Of a stretch of 15,191 nt of DNA, positions 6,577 to 14,101 are shown piece after piece. Source of the stretch: an uncultured Oscillospiraceae bacterium (GTDB lineage: Bacteria > Bacillota > Clostridia > Oscillospirales > Oscillospiraceae); contig CANQUO010000028.1 of NCBI GenBank assembly GCA_947627085.1, forward strand, positions 1 through 15,191, in the 5' to 3' direction. Below the pieces are notes generated by a model. It was not told the DNA's origin and made no database searches. It was given only the letters and a program-made list of their open reading frames with translations. The position numbers and the translations under genes are program-made. Position 1 is the first letter of the stretch. Each line of letters begins with the position of its first letter.

Positions 6577-8823
6577 CTAATCAAGCGGGTCGGCGTCGGC
6601 GAATACAGCCAGCTTCCGGTTCTCCTTATCGTTGGAGAAATCCCGCATGACGCCGTATATCACATCCCTGACGGCGCGCCTGTTCTCAAGCTGAAGCGTC
6701 AGCTTGTATCTGAACCTGTTGTTGACCTTGGTGACCCCGGCGGGGGCGGGTCCCAAGACGGTCACGCGCTCGGTCGGCGGGAAGGCCCGTTTGAAGATGT
6801 CCGAGAGCTTCACGCAGGCCCGGAGCACCGAGCCCTCCTCAAGGCCCGTCACCGTGACGGTGACGCTGTCCCGGATGGGCGGGGCGGACAGGAGACGCCT
6901 GGTCTTTATCTCCTGCTCGTAAAAGCCCATGTAATCCTGACGGGAGGCCAATTTAAGCACGAAGTTTTCCGGGGTGAAGGTCTGAAGTACCGCCCTGCCG
7001 GCCTTCTCCCCACGGCCTGAACGGCCCACCAGCTGGGTTATGAGTGAAAACGTCCTCTCATGGGCCCGAAAGTCCCCGGCGTAAAGCGACTGGTCGGCGG
7101 ATATGACCGCGGCCAGGGTGACATTTGGAAAGTCGAGGCCCTTTGTGACCATCTGGGTGCCGAGCAGTATGGGAATTTTTTCGTCCCGGAATTTGCCGAG
7201 GAGCTTCTGGTGGGAACCGGCCCTGGCCACGGTGTCCGTGTCCATGCGGACTATACCCACCCCGGGGAAGAGCTCGCGGAGCTCGTCCTCCAACCTCTGG
7301 GTGCCGACGCCCACGAATTTAAGCCTCCCGTGGCACTCCGGGCACTCCTCCGGCACCGGCTGGGACCAGCCGCAGTAGTGGCACCTAAGCCGCTGGCCCA
7401 CGGAGTGGTAGGTCATGGAGACGGAGCAGTTCCTGCACTCAAAGGTGTAGCCGCACTCCCCGCACATGACGAGATTTGAGGCCCCGCGCCTATTTAGAAA
7501 GAGTATGCTCTGCTCGCCGTTTTCTATGTTCCTTTCAAGCTCCCGGCGCAGTATCTCACTCACCGCCCCGCCGTTGCCGTTTTTTATTTCCTCGCGCATG
7601 TCGGCGATGATGACCTCCGGCAAGGGGTGGGCGTTATATCTGTCGGGAAGGGTGAAGAGCTTATATTTTCCGGATTGGGCCTCATACATGCTCTCTACAC
7701 TGGGCGTCGCGGAGCCTAAGAGCAATAACGCGCCGGACCGGACGCACCTATATTTTGCCACGTCCCGGGCGTGGTATCTCGGGGGATTTTCCGATTTGTA
7801 GGTGTGCTCCTGCTCCTCGTCTATGACGATGAGTCCCAGGTTTTCCAGCGGCGCGAACACCGCAGAGCGGGTGCCGATGACCAGATGTACCATCCCGGCC
7901 TTTATGCGCTTCCACTCGTCGTAGCGCTCGCCTGTGGAAAGTGAGCTGTGCAGGACCGCCACGTCGTCGCCGAAGTGCGAGGTGAATATCTCAACCAGCT
8001 GCGGCGTCAGGGCGATCTCCGGCACCATTATCAGGGCCGTGCGCCCATCTTGTATGGCCTCCTGACAGAGACGTATATATACGCTCGTCTTGCCGCTCCC
8101 GGTGACGCCGTAGAGAAGCGCCACCCCGGCCTTACGGGACGTGAGCATATCCCGAAGACCCTCAAAAGCCCTCCCCTGCTCCGGCGTAAGCTCAATCGGC
8201 TTTGCTGTATACCCCTGGGCGAAAACAGGACGCCTGAATACCTCCCTTGGCTCCACAGTGAGAAGTCCCTGCTTTTCAAGGGCGTTCACGGTGGAAAGAT
8301 TGGCCCCGGTGAAGGTACAGACCTCGCTTAAAGGCGCCTCGCCGATAGCGGACATAAGGTCCAGGACGGCGGACTGCTTCGGGGCCTTCATGCGCTTTTG
8401 GCCGGATATGGCCGCGGCCTCCTCGCCGGGGACGGCGAGAGATACGAACTTTTGTATCTTGTCCCCCACCACACGCTTGCTGTCCTTAAACCACATCCCG
8501 GCGGGGAGCATGGCCCTCGCGGCCTCATATAGGGTGCAGAAAAATCTCTCCCGCATCCAAAGGGCCAGCCTTATCTGCTCCGGGGAAAACACGGGCTCGG
8601 GGTCCAATACCCCCTCAACGCATTTAAGCTCCGCGCGCTCCGATTCCTCCGAAAGGGACAGGACTATCCCCTCGCTTCGCCTGTTCCCCCGACCGAAGGG
8701 CACCGTAACACGGGAGCCCACACGGACCTTGTCAACAAGCGTCTCCGGGACGATGTAGGAGTACGGCCTGTCAATAGAGTAGATGGCGGCCGCCACAGCG
8801 AGCTTGGCAATATTTCTTTTCAC
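6577..8823 (-). CDS. priA: Primosomal protein N' (replication restart helicase PriA)
   Basis: 3'-to-5' DNA helicase of 748 residues that reloads the replisome at stalled forks. An N-terminal 3'-end DNA-binding domain (about 5-105) and winged helix (about 145-190) precede the helicase core: Walker A GVTGSGKT (239-246), DEEQ Walker B box (335-338), GSATPS (370-375) and GRSGRG (600-605). A zinc-binding insertion carries eight cysteines (454, 457, 463, 466, 481, 484, 494, 497). The start is GTG at 8823, with a GAGGGGGG ribosome-binding site 7 nt upstream (8831-8838). It lies 18 bp after rpoZ; in Bacillus subtilis coaBC sits between these two genes and is absent here. All motifs are intact. Confidence 0.97.
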   Translation of the reverse strand: MKRNIAKLAVAAAIYSIDRPYSYIVPETLVDKVRVGSRVTVPFGRGNRRSEGIVLSLSEESERAELKCVEGVLDPEPVFSPEQIRLALWMRERFFCTLYEAARAMLPAGMWFKDSKRVVGDKIQKFVSLAVPGEEAAAISGQKRMKAPKQSAVLDLMSAIGEAPLSEVCTFTGANLSTVNALEKQGLLTVEPREVFRRPVFAQGYTAKPIELTPEQGRAFEGLRDMLTSRKAGVALLYGVTGSGKTSVYIRLCQEAIQDGRTALIMVPEIALTPQLVEIFTSHFGDDVAVLHSSLSTGERYDEWKRIKAGMVHLVIGTRSAVFAPLENLGLIVIDEEQEHTYKSENPPRYHARDVAKYRCVRSGALLLLGSATPSVESMYEAQSGKYKLFTLPDRYNAHPLPEVIIADMREEIKNGNGGAVSEILRRELERNIENGEQSILFLNRRGASNLVMCGECGYTFECRNCSVSMTYHSVGQRLRCHYCGWSQPVPEECPECHGRLKFVGVGTQRLEDELRELFPGVGIVRMDTDTVARAGSHQKLLGKFRDEKIPILLGTQMVTKGLDFPNVTLAAVISADQSLYAGDFRAHERTFSLITQLVGRSGRGEKAGRAVLQTFTPENFVLKLASRQDYMGFYEQEIKTRRLLSAPPIRDSVTVTVTGLEEGSVLRACVKLSDIFKRAFPPTERVTVLGPAPAGVTKVNNRFRYKLTLQLENRRAVRDVIYGVMRDFSNDKENRKLAVFADADPLD

Positions 8824-8841
8824 CGCGCGGCCCCCCTCGGC

Positions 8842-9036
8842 TTATATGCTGGCTGATATCTTGCCCTCGGCTATCTCGGCGATGGCCATGGAGACGGGCT
8901 TCTCATTAAGGGATATGCCGTGGGTCTCCGCGTCCAGGGATATCTCCCTGGCCCTCTTGGCGATGACGTTCACCAGAAGGTAACGGCTGTTGCTGACCTG
9001 CTTTAAAAGCTCGGGCATAGTGGGATAAAGCATCAT
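8842..9036 (-). CDS. rpoZ: DNA-directed RNA polymerase omega subunit
   Basis: Small protein of 64 residues that stabilises the beta-prime subunit in RNA polymerase. The core motif SRYLLVNVIAKRAREI (17-32) and the second helix KPVSMAIAEIAEGKI (46-60) are typical of omega. It is about the length of Firmicutes omega (60-80). The first of two adjacent ATG codons (9036) is chosen because AAAGGAG lies 11 nt upstream (9048-9054). That site overlaps the gmk stop codon as TAAAGGAG. The gmk-rpoZ pairing is very common in bacteria and supports the call. Confidence 0.94.
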   Translation of the reverse strand: MMLYPTMPELLKQVSNSRYLLVNVIAKRAREISLDAETHGISLNEKPVSMAIAEIAEGKISASI

Positions 9037-9052
9037 GGTAAAAATCGCTCCT

Positions 9053-9610
9053 TTACGCGTTGTTTATTATATCCAAAAGCTCCCCGGCGGCTCTCATATA
9101 GTCGTCGTTTACGACTACATGGTCATATTTTTCGGCCTCCGACAGCTCATTTTTGGCTGTTTCAAGTCTCAGCTTTATTTTCTCCTCGCTCTCGGTGGAC
9201 CTGCCGCGGAGGCGGCGTTCAAGCTCCTCCATGCTCGGCGGGGCGATAAAGACGGATATGGCCTCGGGCATACGGGACTTCACCTGTCGGGCGCCCTGGA
9301 CCTCGATGTCAAGTATGACGTCAAAGCCCTCCCGAAGCTTCTCTCGGACCGGCTCCGCCGGGGTGCCGTAGGAGCACTTGACATAGCGGGCGTGCTCCAA
9401 AAACTGCTCCTTTTCCACCATCTCGTCAAAGCGCTCATCGGTGATGAACCAATAGTCCACCCCGTCGGTCTCGCCGGGGCGCGGGGCCCTCGTTGTGGCG
9501 GAGACAGAGAAATAGAGCTTTTCCCGGCGCTTGAATACCTCCCTGAGCACCGTGCTCTTACCGGAGCCCGAGGGGCCCGAAACTATGAAAACGTGTCCCG
9601 CGTCACTCAT
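9053..9610 (-). CDS. gmk: Guanylate kinase
   Basis: Cytoplasmic enzyme of 185 residues that converts GMP and ATP to GDP and ADP. The P-loop is GPSGSGKS (12-19). The GMP-binding region shows SVSATTRAPRPGE and the following GVDYWFI, and the lid region has RLRGRSTESEE. The ATG at 9610 is supported by GAGGAGG 9 nt upstream (9620-9626). The ATG at 9619 touches that site directly, and the open frame extending to 9754 encodes Pro/Arg-rich residues foreign to the family. The start overlaps the remA stop by 8 bp. The remA-gmk-rpoZ order is conserved in Firmicutes. Confidence 0.96.
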   Translation of the reverse strand: MSDAGHVFIVSGPSGSGKSTVLREVFKRREKLYFSVSATTRAPRPGETDGVDYWFITDERFDEMVEKEQFLEHARYVKCSYGTPAEPVREKLREGFDVILDIEVQGARQVKSRMPEAISVFIAPPSMEELERRLRGRSTESEEKIKLRLETAKNELSEAEKYDHVVVNDDYMRAAGELLDIINNA

Positions 9611-9878
9611 CTTCCCCATCCTCCTCAAGCTCCTCCCGGTCCGGCTTTCCGGTGATGCGGCCCGACACCGTCTCCGGCCCGATGGCGGAGAGTATGATAT
9701 GCCCGCTGTCGGCCACCACCACGGCCCGGGTCCTGCGGCCGAAGCTTGCGTCAATGAGCATCCCCCGTTCCCGGGCGTCTGTGATTATCCGCTTTATGGG
9801 CGCGGAGTCGGGGCTAACCACGGCGATGATCCGGGAGGCCGAGACCATATTCCCAAAACCTATATTAACAAGTCTCAA
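9603..9878 (-). CDS. remA: RemA-like extracellular matrix regulator (DUF370 family)
   Basis: Small DNA-binding protein of 91 residues related to RemA, which activates matrix and osmoprotection genes in Bacillus subtilis; in other Firmicutes its targets are mostly unknown. Diagnostic stretches are LVNIGFGNMVSASRI, SPDSAPIKR, DARERGMLIDASFGRRTRA and HIILSAIGPETV. The C-terminus has an acidic tail after the conserved domain. I place the start at TTG 9878, because GGAG (9887-9890) lies 8 nt upstream and the product then begins MRLVNIGFGN as family members do. A GTG at 9887, overlapping the yicC stop as GTGA, is the alternative and adds three residues (MIA). The yicC-remA-gmk order matches Bacillus. 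Confidence 0.93.
   Translation of the reverse strand: MRLVNIGFGNMVSASRIIAVVSPDSAPIKRIITDARERGMLIDASFGRRTRAVVVADSGHIILSAIGPETVSGRITGKPDREELEEDGEDE
9620..9626 (-). promoter_or_regulatory. Shine-Dalgarno GAGGAGG deciding the gmk start
   Basis: The minus strand reads GAGGAGG 9 nt upstream of the ATG at 9610, inside the acidic codons at the end of remA (GAGGAGG encodes part of its Glu run). It argues against the longer open frame. Confidence 0.65.
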
Positions 9879-9883
9879 CGCTA

Positions 9884-10762
9884 TCACTCCACATTCTGAA
9901 TCTGCTCGCGAATCTTCTCTATCTCCGCCTTCATGTCCACCACGATACGGGCCATCTGAAGGTCGTTGCCCTTGGAGCCCATGGTGTTGGCCTCCCGGTT
10001 GAACTCCTGGACCAGAAAATCGAGCTTCCTCCCTACCGGCTCGTCGGAGTTTATCATGTCCCGGAGCTGGGAGATGTGGCTTCTGAGCCTTACCGTCTCC
10101 TCCGCCACGGCCACCTTGTCGGCGAATATGGCGGCTTCGGTGAGTATGCGCCCTTCGTCGATGGAAGTGCTTTCCAGTACCTCCATGAGCCTTGCGGTGA
10201 GGCGTTCCCGGTATTCCTTTACCGTCTCGGGACTGCGCTCCTCGGCAAGTCCCACAAGGCGCTCCACCTCGCCGGCCCGGGCGGCGATATCGTCATGGAG
10301 CTTCGCGCCCTCGCGCTCACGCATGGCGTTGAAGTCGTCGATCGCCCGGGAGAGTATCTCCACGATGTCACGACCCAATTTTTCAACGTCCGCCTCCGCC
10401 TTCGTCACCGTCAGCACGTCCTGCATCCGGGCTAAGGACGTGGCGGTGGCGTCGTTGGGTATGCCGTATCTTTCGGATATGGCCCGAAGGGCCGCCACAT
10501 AGGCGTCAGCCACCGGCTCGTTGACGCTGACCACCGTGTCCTCCGCCCCGGAGGCGTCGATGGTCACGTATACGTCCACCTTCCCCCGGGATATGCCCTG
10601 CTGGACACGGGCCTTTATGGCGTCCTCAAGGCAGGTGTAGACACGGGGTATACGCACGTTGCAGTCTAAAAATCTGTTGTTGACACTCCGGAGCTCCACC
10701 GTTATCCCCAGCTTGTCCGACGCGCCCTTCGCCGAGCCGTAGCCCGTCATGCTCTTTATCAT
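9884..10762 (-). CDS. yicC: YicC/YloC family endoribonuclease
   Basis: Protein of 292 residues of the YicC family, whose members have been described as metal-dependent endoribonucleases acting in RNA decay. It opens with the family signature MIKSMTGYGSA and ELRSVNNRFLD (24-34). The C-terminal DUF1732 domain includes TSIDEGRILTEAAIFADKVAVAEE, RLRSHI and the near-invariant GRKLDFLVQEFNREANTMGSK. The central part is charged and probably helical. The ATG at 10762 is taken from the family N-terminus; its ribosome-binding site is weak. It lies 16 bp after the upstream membrane-protein gene and its stop is just before remA. Bacillus yloC occupies the same place ahead of remA. Confidence 0.94.
   Translation of the reverse strand: MIKSMTGYGSAKGASDKLGITVELRSVNNRFLDCNVRIPRVYTCLEDAIKARVQQGISRGKVDVYVTIDASGAEDTVVSVNEPVADAYVAALRAISERYGIPNDATATSLARMQDVLTVTKAEADVEKLGRDIVEILSRAIDDFNAMREREGAKLHDDIAARAGEVERLVGLAEERSPETVKEYRERLTARLMEVLESTSIDEGRILTEAAIFADKVAVAEETVRLRSHISQLRDMINSDEPVGRKLDFLVQEFNREANTMGSKGNDLQMARIVVDMKAEIEKIREQIQNVE
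9887..9890 (-). promoter_or_regulatory. GGAG ribosome-binding site that favours a TTG start for remA
   Basis: The minus strand reads GGAG just before and overlapping the first base of the alternative GTG at 9887. Its spacing of 8 nt to the TTG at 9878 is good, whereas nothing resembling a Shine-Dalgarno lies at a useful distance from the GTG. Confidence 0.45.
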
Positions 10763-10778
10763 AGCTTTATCATTCCGT

Positions 10779-11294
10779 TCATTTTTTGTGTATTTTCGGG
10801 TGTATCTTCGCCATGTAAAACACTATCGCCCTGGAAACGGCGATGTCAAAAAGCACGAATACGGCGTTTCCCAGAACGTAGAGTATTGGTATGCCGAATT
10901 TCATATCGCCGATATCGAAGAAGGTCATTTTCAGCGCAAACAGCGCGACTGTCAGCGCCAGGTTGAAAAACGCCAGCTTCACCGCCCACTCGGCGACCCT
11001 GCCAAGCTTTTCGCAAAGGGCCTTCACCACGGGATATGGGCCGAAAAAGACAGCGAAGAGGATGGCCAGCGTCTTTGACGGAAGCATTATCAGCCCCAGC
11101 GCCCCGGCGGCGGCGTAAACTATCGCCCCGGGGACGATGCCAAGCTCCACCACGGCTGAGATACCAAATAGCGACGCCACCCCCAGAAAGCCCAGCTGGC
11201 CCGTGGGAAAGACGCAGGCGATGTACGCGAATGTCACCTCAAAGGCCGTCAGCACGGCGGCCAGGGCGATCCTCCGGGTCCTTGAATTTCTCAT
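10779..11294 (-). CDS. Uncharacterised six-helix membrane protein, resembling ECF-transporter S components in size and topology
   Basis: I do not recognise a named family. The 171-residue product starts with a basic stretch (MRNSRTRR) and then is almost entirely hydrophobic. Probable membrane segments are about 9-29, 33-50, 54-71, 74-92, 104-122 and 134-160, and the tail is basic (KIHPKIHKK). A conspicuous loop is FFGPYPVVKALCEKLG (83-98). The size and six-helix layout resemble substrate-binding S components of ECF vitamin transporters, but no family signature is evident and no ECF ATPase or T component is nearby, so this is only a structural analogy. It starts 3 bp after the J-domain gene and ends 16 bp before yicC, so it is probably cotranscribed with both. 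Confidence 0.8.
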   Translation of the reverse strand: MRNSRTRRIALAAVLTAFEVTFAYIACVFPTGQLGFLGVASLFGISAVVELGIVPGAIVYAAAGALGLIMLPSKTLAILFAVFFGPYPVVKALCEKLGRVAEWAVKLAFFNLALTVALFALKMTFFDIGDMKFGIPILYVLGNAVFVLFDIAVSRAIVFYMAKIHPKIHKK

Positions 11295-11297
11295 AGC

Positions 11298-11900
11298 TTA
11301 CCTGCACCCGTTGCACATCATGTTCATACACATCATGGCCGTACACATGTCGCACATGTCCGGGCCCTGCTGTGTGGGTGGGCCGTAGCCCGCCTGACGG
11401 TAGGGCATACCGCCCGCGTTGACGGCGTTCAGCGCCTGCTTATACTCCTGATTATACGGGTCCATACTGCACGCTCTCTGTAAAAAGCTCCTGGCGTCGT
11501 CAAGCCAGCCCTTGCGGTAGTATAAGCTCCCCATGAGGAAGTTCCACTCGGCGTCCCTTGTGGGGCACGCGTCAAGCAGCTGTTCGGCGTACTGGAGATT
11601 GCCCGACTGTATGGCCTGGCGTATCTGGGCATAATTCGCCCCGGAGCTCTGATAGGAGCCCTGATAGCCGCTCTGTCCGGAGCTTTGATAGGAGCCCTGC
11701 CGGCCGCCGCCCTTGCGCTGTTTGGTGATAAGATCGTAGGCCTCGTTTATCTCCTTCATCTTCTCCTGGGCAAGGTCCGCTAAGGGGTTGTCCACATAGT
11801 TGTCCGGGTGGTACTTCTTGGCAAGCTCCCTGTACGCCTTCTTGACCTCGTCGTCAGTGGCGCTGGGGGACACTCCCAAAACTTTGTAAGGATCGGTCAT
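11298..11900 (-). CDS. J-domain protein with TPR-like region and Met/Cys-rich C-terminus
   Basis: The 200-residue product is a small DnaJ-type cochaperone, not the full DnaJ: it has no zinc-finger domain and no long C-terminal substrate domain. The J domain (about 3-60) carries the HPD motif (31-33) needed to stimulate DnaK ATPase. A Gly/Ser/Tyr/Gln linker follows with two GSYQSSG copies (69-75 and 81-87). Residues 90-160 look like one or two TPR helices (AIQSGNLQYAEQLLD, GSLYYRKGWLDDARSFLQRA). The last 18 residues hold five cysteines (183, 186, 191, 196, 199) and five methionines, suggesting metal or membrane contact. The ATG follows GGAGA and lies 1 bp after the DUF5685-like gene, which makes functional linkage plausible. 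Confidence 0.92.
   Translation of the reverse strand: MTDPYKVLGVSPSATDDEVKKAYRELAKKYHPDNYVDNPLADLAQEKMKEINEAYDLITKQRKGGGRQGSYQSSGQSGYQGSYQSSGANYAQIRQAIQSGNLQYAEQLLDACPTRDAEWNFLMGSLYYRKGWLDDARSFLQRACSMDPYNQEYKQALNAVNAGGMPYRQAGYGPPTQQGPDMCDMCTAMMCMNMMCNGCR
11641..11699 (-). repeat. 23-bp direct repeat (two copies, 36-bp period) inside the J-domain gene
   Basis: Copies at 11641-11663 and 11677-11699 differ at one base. They encode the two GSYQSSG units of the flexible linker between J domain and TPR-like region. The near identity suggests a recent duplication or slippage. Confidence 0.8.
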
Positions 11901-11901
11901 T

Positions 11902-12810
11902 TCAACTCTCCGTTCCGCCCGCCGTCGCGCTTGGGCTTTTGGGGGCGCGTCTTTTTATCATCCTGTATGTCCCCGCCAGGACCTGGCGGCACATGTTGGG
12001 GATACCTGAGTAGATCATATTTGCCGTGACCGGGGTCCAGTAGCTCGCGGGCAGGAGCTCAAAGGCCGCAGCGGCGAGCCTTGTTGACGCCATCATGGTC
12101 TCAAGTAGGCTGTTTTTTACCTCCTCCGGGGCGTCGGGACCGCCAAGGCCGTACCTTGCCGCCACCGGGTTATATCTCCCGGCCTCCATGTCCTCCTTAA
12201 GGTCAAAGTACGCGTCCGCAAGATATATGACCCGGCCCACGTGGTAGAGGACCTGTTCCAGGGCCCGGCGGGAGCTCTCCGCCGCCGCGAGACCTGCGGA
12301 GGATAAGAGCCTCGCAAACTCGTCGGCGGGCCTGTCCAGACTCGGGACGCGCTCGCTCTCAAGCTTTGAAAGCTCGGAAAGCCGCGCCTGGACCTCAAGG
12401 TCAAAGTCGCCGTATTTTCCCGCGGCCTTTTTATATGCTCCCCTTAAAAAGCGCCTTGCGCATACGGCGCCCAGCCGTTTTACGCCCCTTGAGTCCCGGA
12501 CCGCGTCGTCGGCCTTCCAGTAGGCCAGTATGACGCTGTACCCCGCGGCTACGGTCAGCGGGTAGGCGCTTTGGCACACACAGCGCTTTTTGCAAGGATG
12601 CACGGCGCACCGGCGAAGCTCGTAGTCACAGGTCTCTTTATCTCCCCAGAGGAGCATGGTGAGAAACACGAAGTCGTAATTTAAGATGCTCCTCCCCGCA
12701 AGGCCGTACTCACGGCCCAGCTCGTGGCAGAGCCCGCAGTAGCAGGCCCTGAACCGCTCCAGCTCCCGGACGCGCATTTCCGGCACGTCGGGTCTTACGT
12801 ATCCGAACAT
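11902..12810 (-). CDS. DUF5685 family protein of unknown function
   Basis: The 302-residue product begins MFGYVRPDVPEMRVRELERF and contains YCGLCHELG (24-32), which I associate with DUF5685, a family of unknown function in clostridia. Eight of its cysteines lie in the first 80 residues (23, 25, 28, 61, 68, 73, 77, 79), including CAVHPCKKRCVC (68-79), suggesting a metal or iron-sulfur site. A later helix, GRVIYLADAYFDLKEDMEAGRYNPV (positions 192-216, with D199, D203, D207), has regularly spaced acidic residues that could bind metal. The C-terminal part is helical and ends in a basic/Ser-rich tail. It sits 1 bp after cdaR and 1 bp before the J-domain gene. The family call is from memory; the function is unknown. 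Confidence 0.85.
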   Translation of the reverse strand: MFGYVRPDVPEMRVRELERFRACYCGLCHELGREYGLAGRSILNYDFVFLTMLLWGDKETCDYELRRCAVHPCKKRCVCQSAYPLTVAAGYSVILAYWKADDAVRDSRGVKRLGAVCARRFLRGAYKKAAGKYGDFDLEVQARLSELSKLESERVPSLDRPADEFARLLSSAGLAAAESSRRALEQVLYHVGRVIYLADAYFDLKEDMEAGRYNPVAARYGLGGPDAPEEVKNSLLETMMASTRLAAAAFELLPASYWTPVTANMIYSGIPNMCRQVLAGTYRMIKRRAPKSPSATAGGTES

Positions 12811-12811
12811 A

Positions 12812-14101
12812 TCAGCTCACGTCCGGCGGCGTGTCGCGGATGTCCACGCTGACCTTATATTCGCCCACGGCCTCCACGTCCGAAAAGCCGTCCACATAGA
12901 CCCTGGCGGGGACGGTGGTGGTCCCCTTCTTCCCGGCCACCGACGTAAGGTCCGCGACTATACGTATATTGGCCGGCGTCACGTCGTCAAGGTGCTCCTC
13001 GTTGCCGCGCAGGACTATATCCAGCGTCTGGGTTATGACGGTGACGTAATCCGTGGGCCCGGCGTTCCGGTAGCTTATGTTGTTCGCCGACAGGCGCGCA
13101 AGGCCGATACTGCTGTCGGTTATCCTGATGGTCACGCTGGCGGTATTCGTGTTGCTCTGGTTTTTCGTGTTGTTCGGTATGATTATCTGATAGTCGTCCT
13201 TTGTAAACTCAAGGTCGATGGTCTTGAGGTCCACGGTGCCTATATTTATGACGTTCAGGTCCTCCAGGTCCTCCGGGTCGCCGGAGAGCGTCACCGTCTT
13301 GGGCTGGATGTCGATGGTTATATTGGCGTCCGTCGCCGTGATACTGGGCACGATATCGATTGCCAGGGGCACGGTCTTTATCATCTGGATATTCTGGGTT
13401 ATGACCGCCGTACCGTCGGAGTTTACAAGCGTCAGGCCCTCGGCCTCCAGGTCGATCTCGTTGCCCTCCTCGTCGAGGAACACCATGGGCGCGGACTCGG
13501 AGGTGGTCTTTGAAAGGTTGTCCCGGGCCAGGGTCACGTTGACGGCGGCTATCTTGTTTATCGCCGCCTCCGCTCCGGCCACCTCAACGGTGTCCTGGGA
13601 CAATGTTAACTCGCCGGCCATATAATTTTCGGCGATGGAGCCGTTATATACCGCCGTCAGCGGGAGCTGGCGCGTCACGAGCCGCTCCACCGTCACCTCC
13701 ACCACCGGCCTTGAGACATGGTCCACGGTGAGGGAGCTGCTGCTGGCGCTGTAAACAAGGTCATACTCCAGCGCGTGGGTGCCGGTGGGCTCGGTGTAGT
13801 CAAATATGTCGGAAAGGTCCACCACGGCCTTTACGTCCATCTTTGTTATGATCGCGGTGTCCCTTGTGCGTCCGCCGAAATAGACGGTCAGGGTCTTAAC
13901 ATCAACGTCGGTGACGATGAGGTTCCGGTCCCTCAAAAGCTCCTCCCCAGAAAACTCAACGGCCACGTTCTCCACCGGGATGGGGCTTTTCAGCGCCGGA
14001 TTGTTCACGTAGGCTACGTATGTCCAAAGGGCGATGGCCACAGCCACGGAGAAAATCATGTACACGACGTTTATCCGTCCGCTTTTCTTGTTATTTGACA
14101 T
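12812..14101 (-). CDS. cdaR: CdaR, YbbR-domain regulator of the diadenylate cyclase
   Basis: Membrane-anchored extracytoplasmic protein of 429 residues that modulates CdaA activity in Firmicutes. A short basic N-terminus (SNNKKSGRIN) precedes one transmembrane helix (about 12-32), and the rest is predicted to be outside the cell. I count about four YbbR-type beta-rich repeats; each carries a stretch like LTVYFGGRTRD, VEVAGAEAAINKI, VTLSGDPEDLEDL or IVLRGNEEHLDDV. The ATG at 14101 overlaps the cdaA stop as TGATG; a GTG at 14104 is one codon further up and cannot be excluded. GGGGTGG just upstream can serve either. In Bacillus and many other Firmicutes glmM follows cdaR, but here a DUF5685-like gene does. 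Confidence 0.95.
   Translation of the reverse strand: MSNNKKSGRINVVYMIFSVAVAIALWTYVAYVNNPALKSPIPVENVAVEFSGEELLRDRNLIVTDVDVKTLTVYFGGRTRDTAIITKMDVKAVVDLSDIFDYTEPTGTHALEYDLVYSASSSSLTVDHVSRPVVEVTVERLVTRQLPLTAVYNGSIAENYMAGELTLSQDTVEVAGAEAAINKIAAVNVTLARDNLSKTTSESAPMVFLDEEGNEIDLEAEGLTLVNSDGTAVITQNIQMIKTVPLAIDIVPSITATDANITIDIQPKTVTLSGDPEDLEDLNVINIGTVDLKTIDLEFTKDDYQIIIPNNTKNQSNTNTASVTIRITDSSIGLARLSANNISYRNAGPTDYVTVITQTLDIVLRGNEEHLDDVTPANIRIVADLTSVAGKKGTTTVPARVYVDGFSDVEAVGEYKVSVDIRDTPPDVS

Noticed and set aside
6549..6584. Upstream extension of def by 12 codons, overlapping priA
   Set aside because: The AAGGAG at 6559-6564 points to the ATG at 6548, and the shorter protein matches the family start.
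9611..9754. Upstream extension of gmk by 48 codons
   Set aside because: The extra residues are a frame-shifted reading of remA, and a strong Shine-Dalgarno supports the ATG at 9610.
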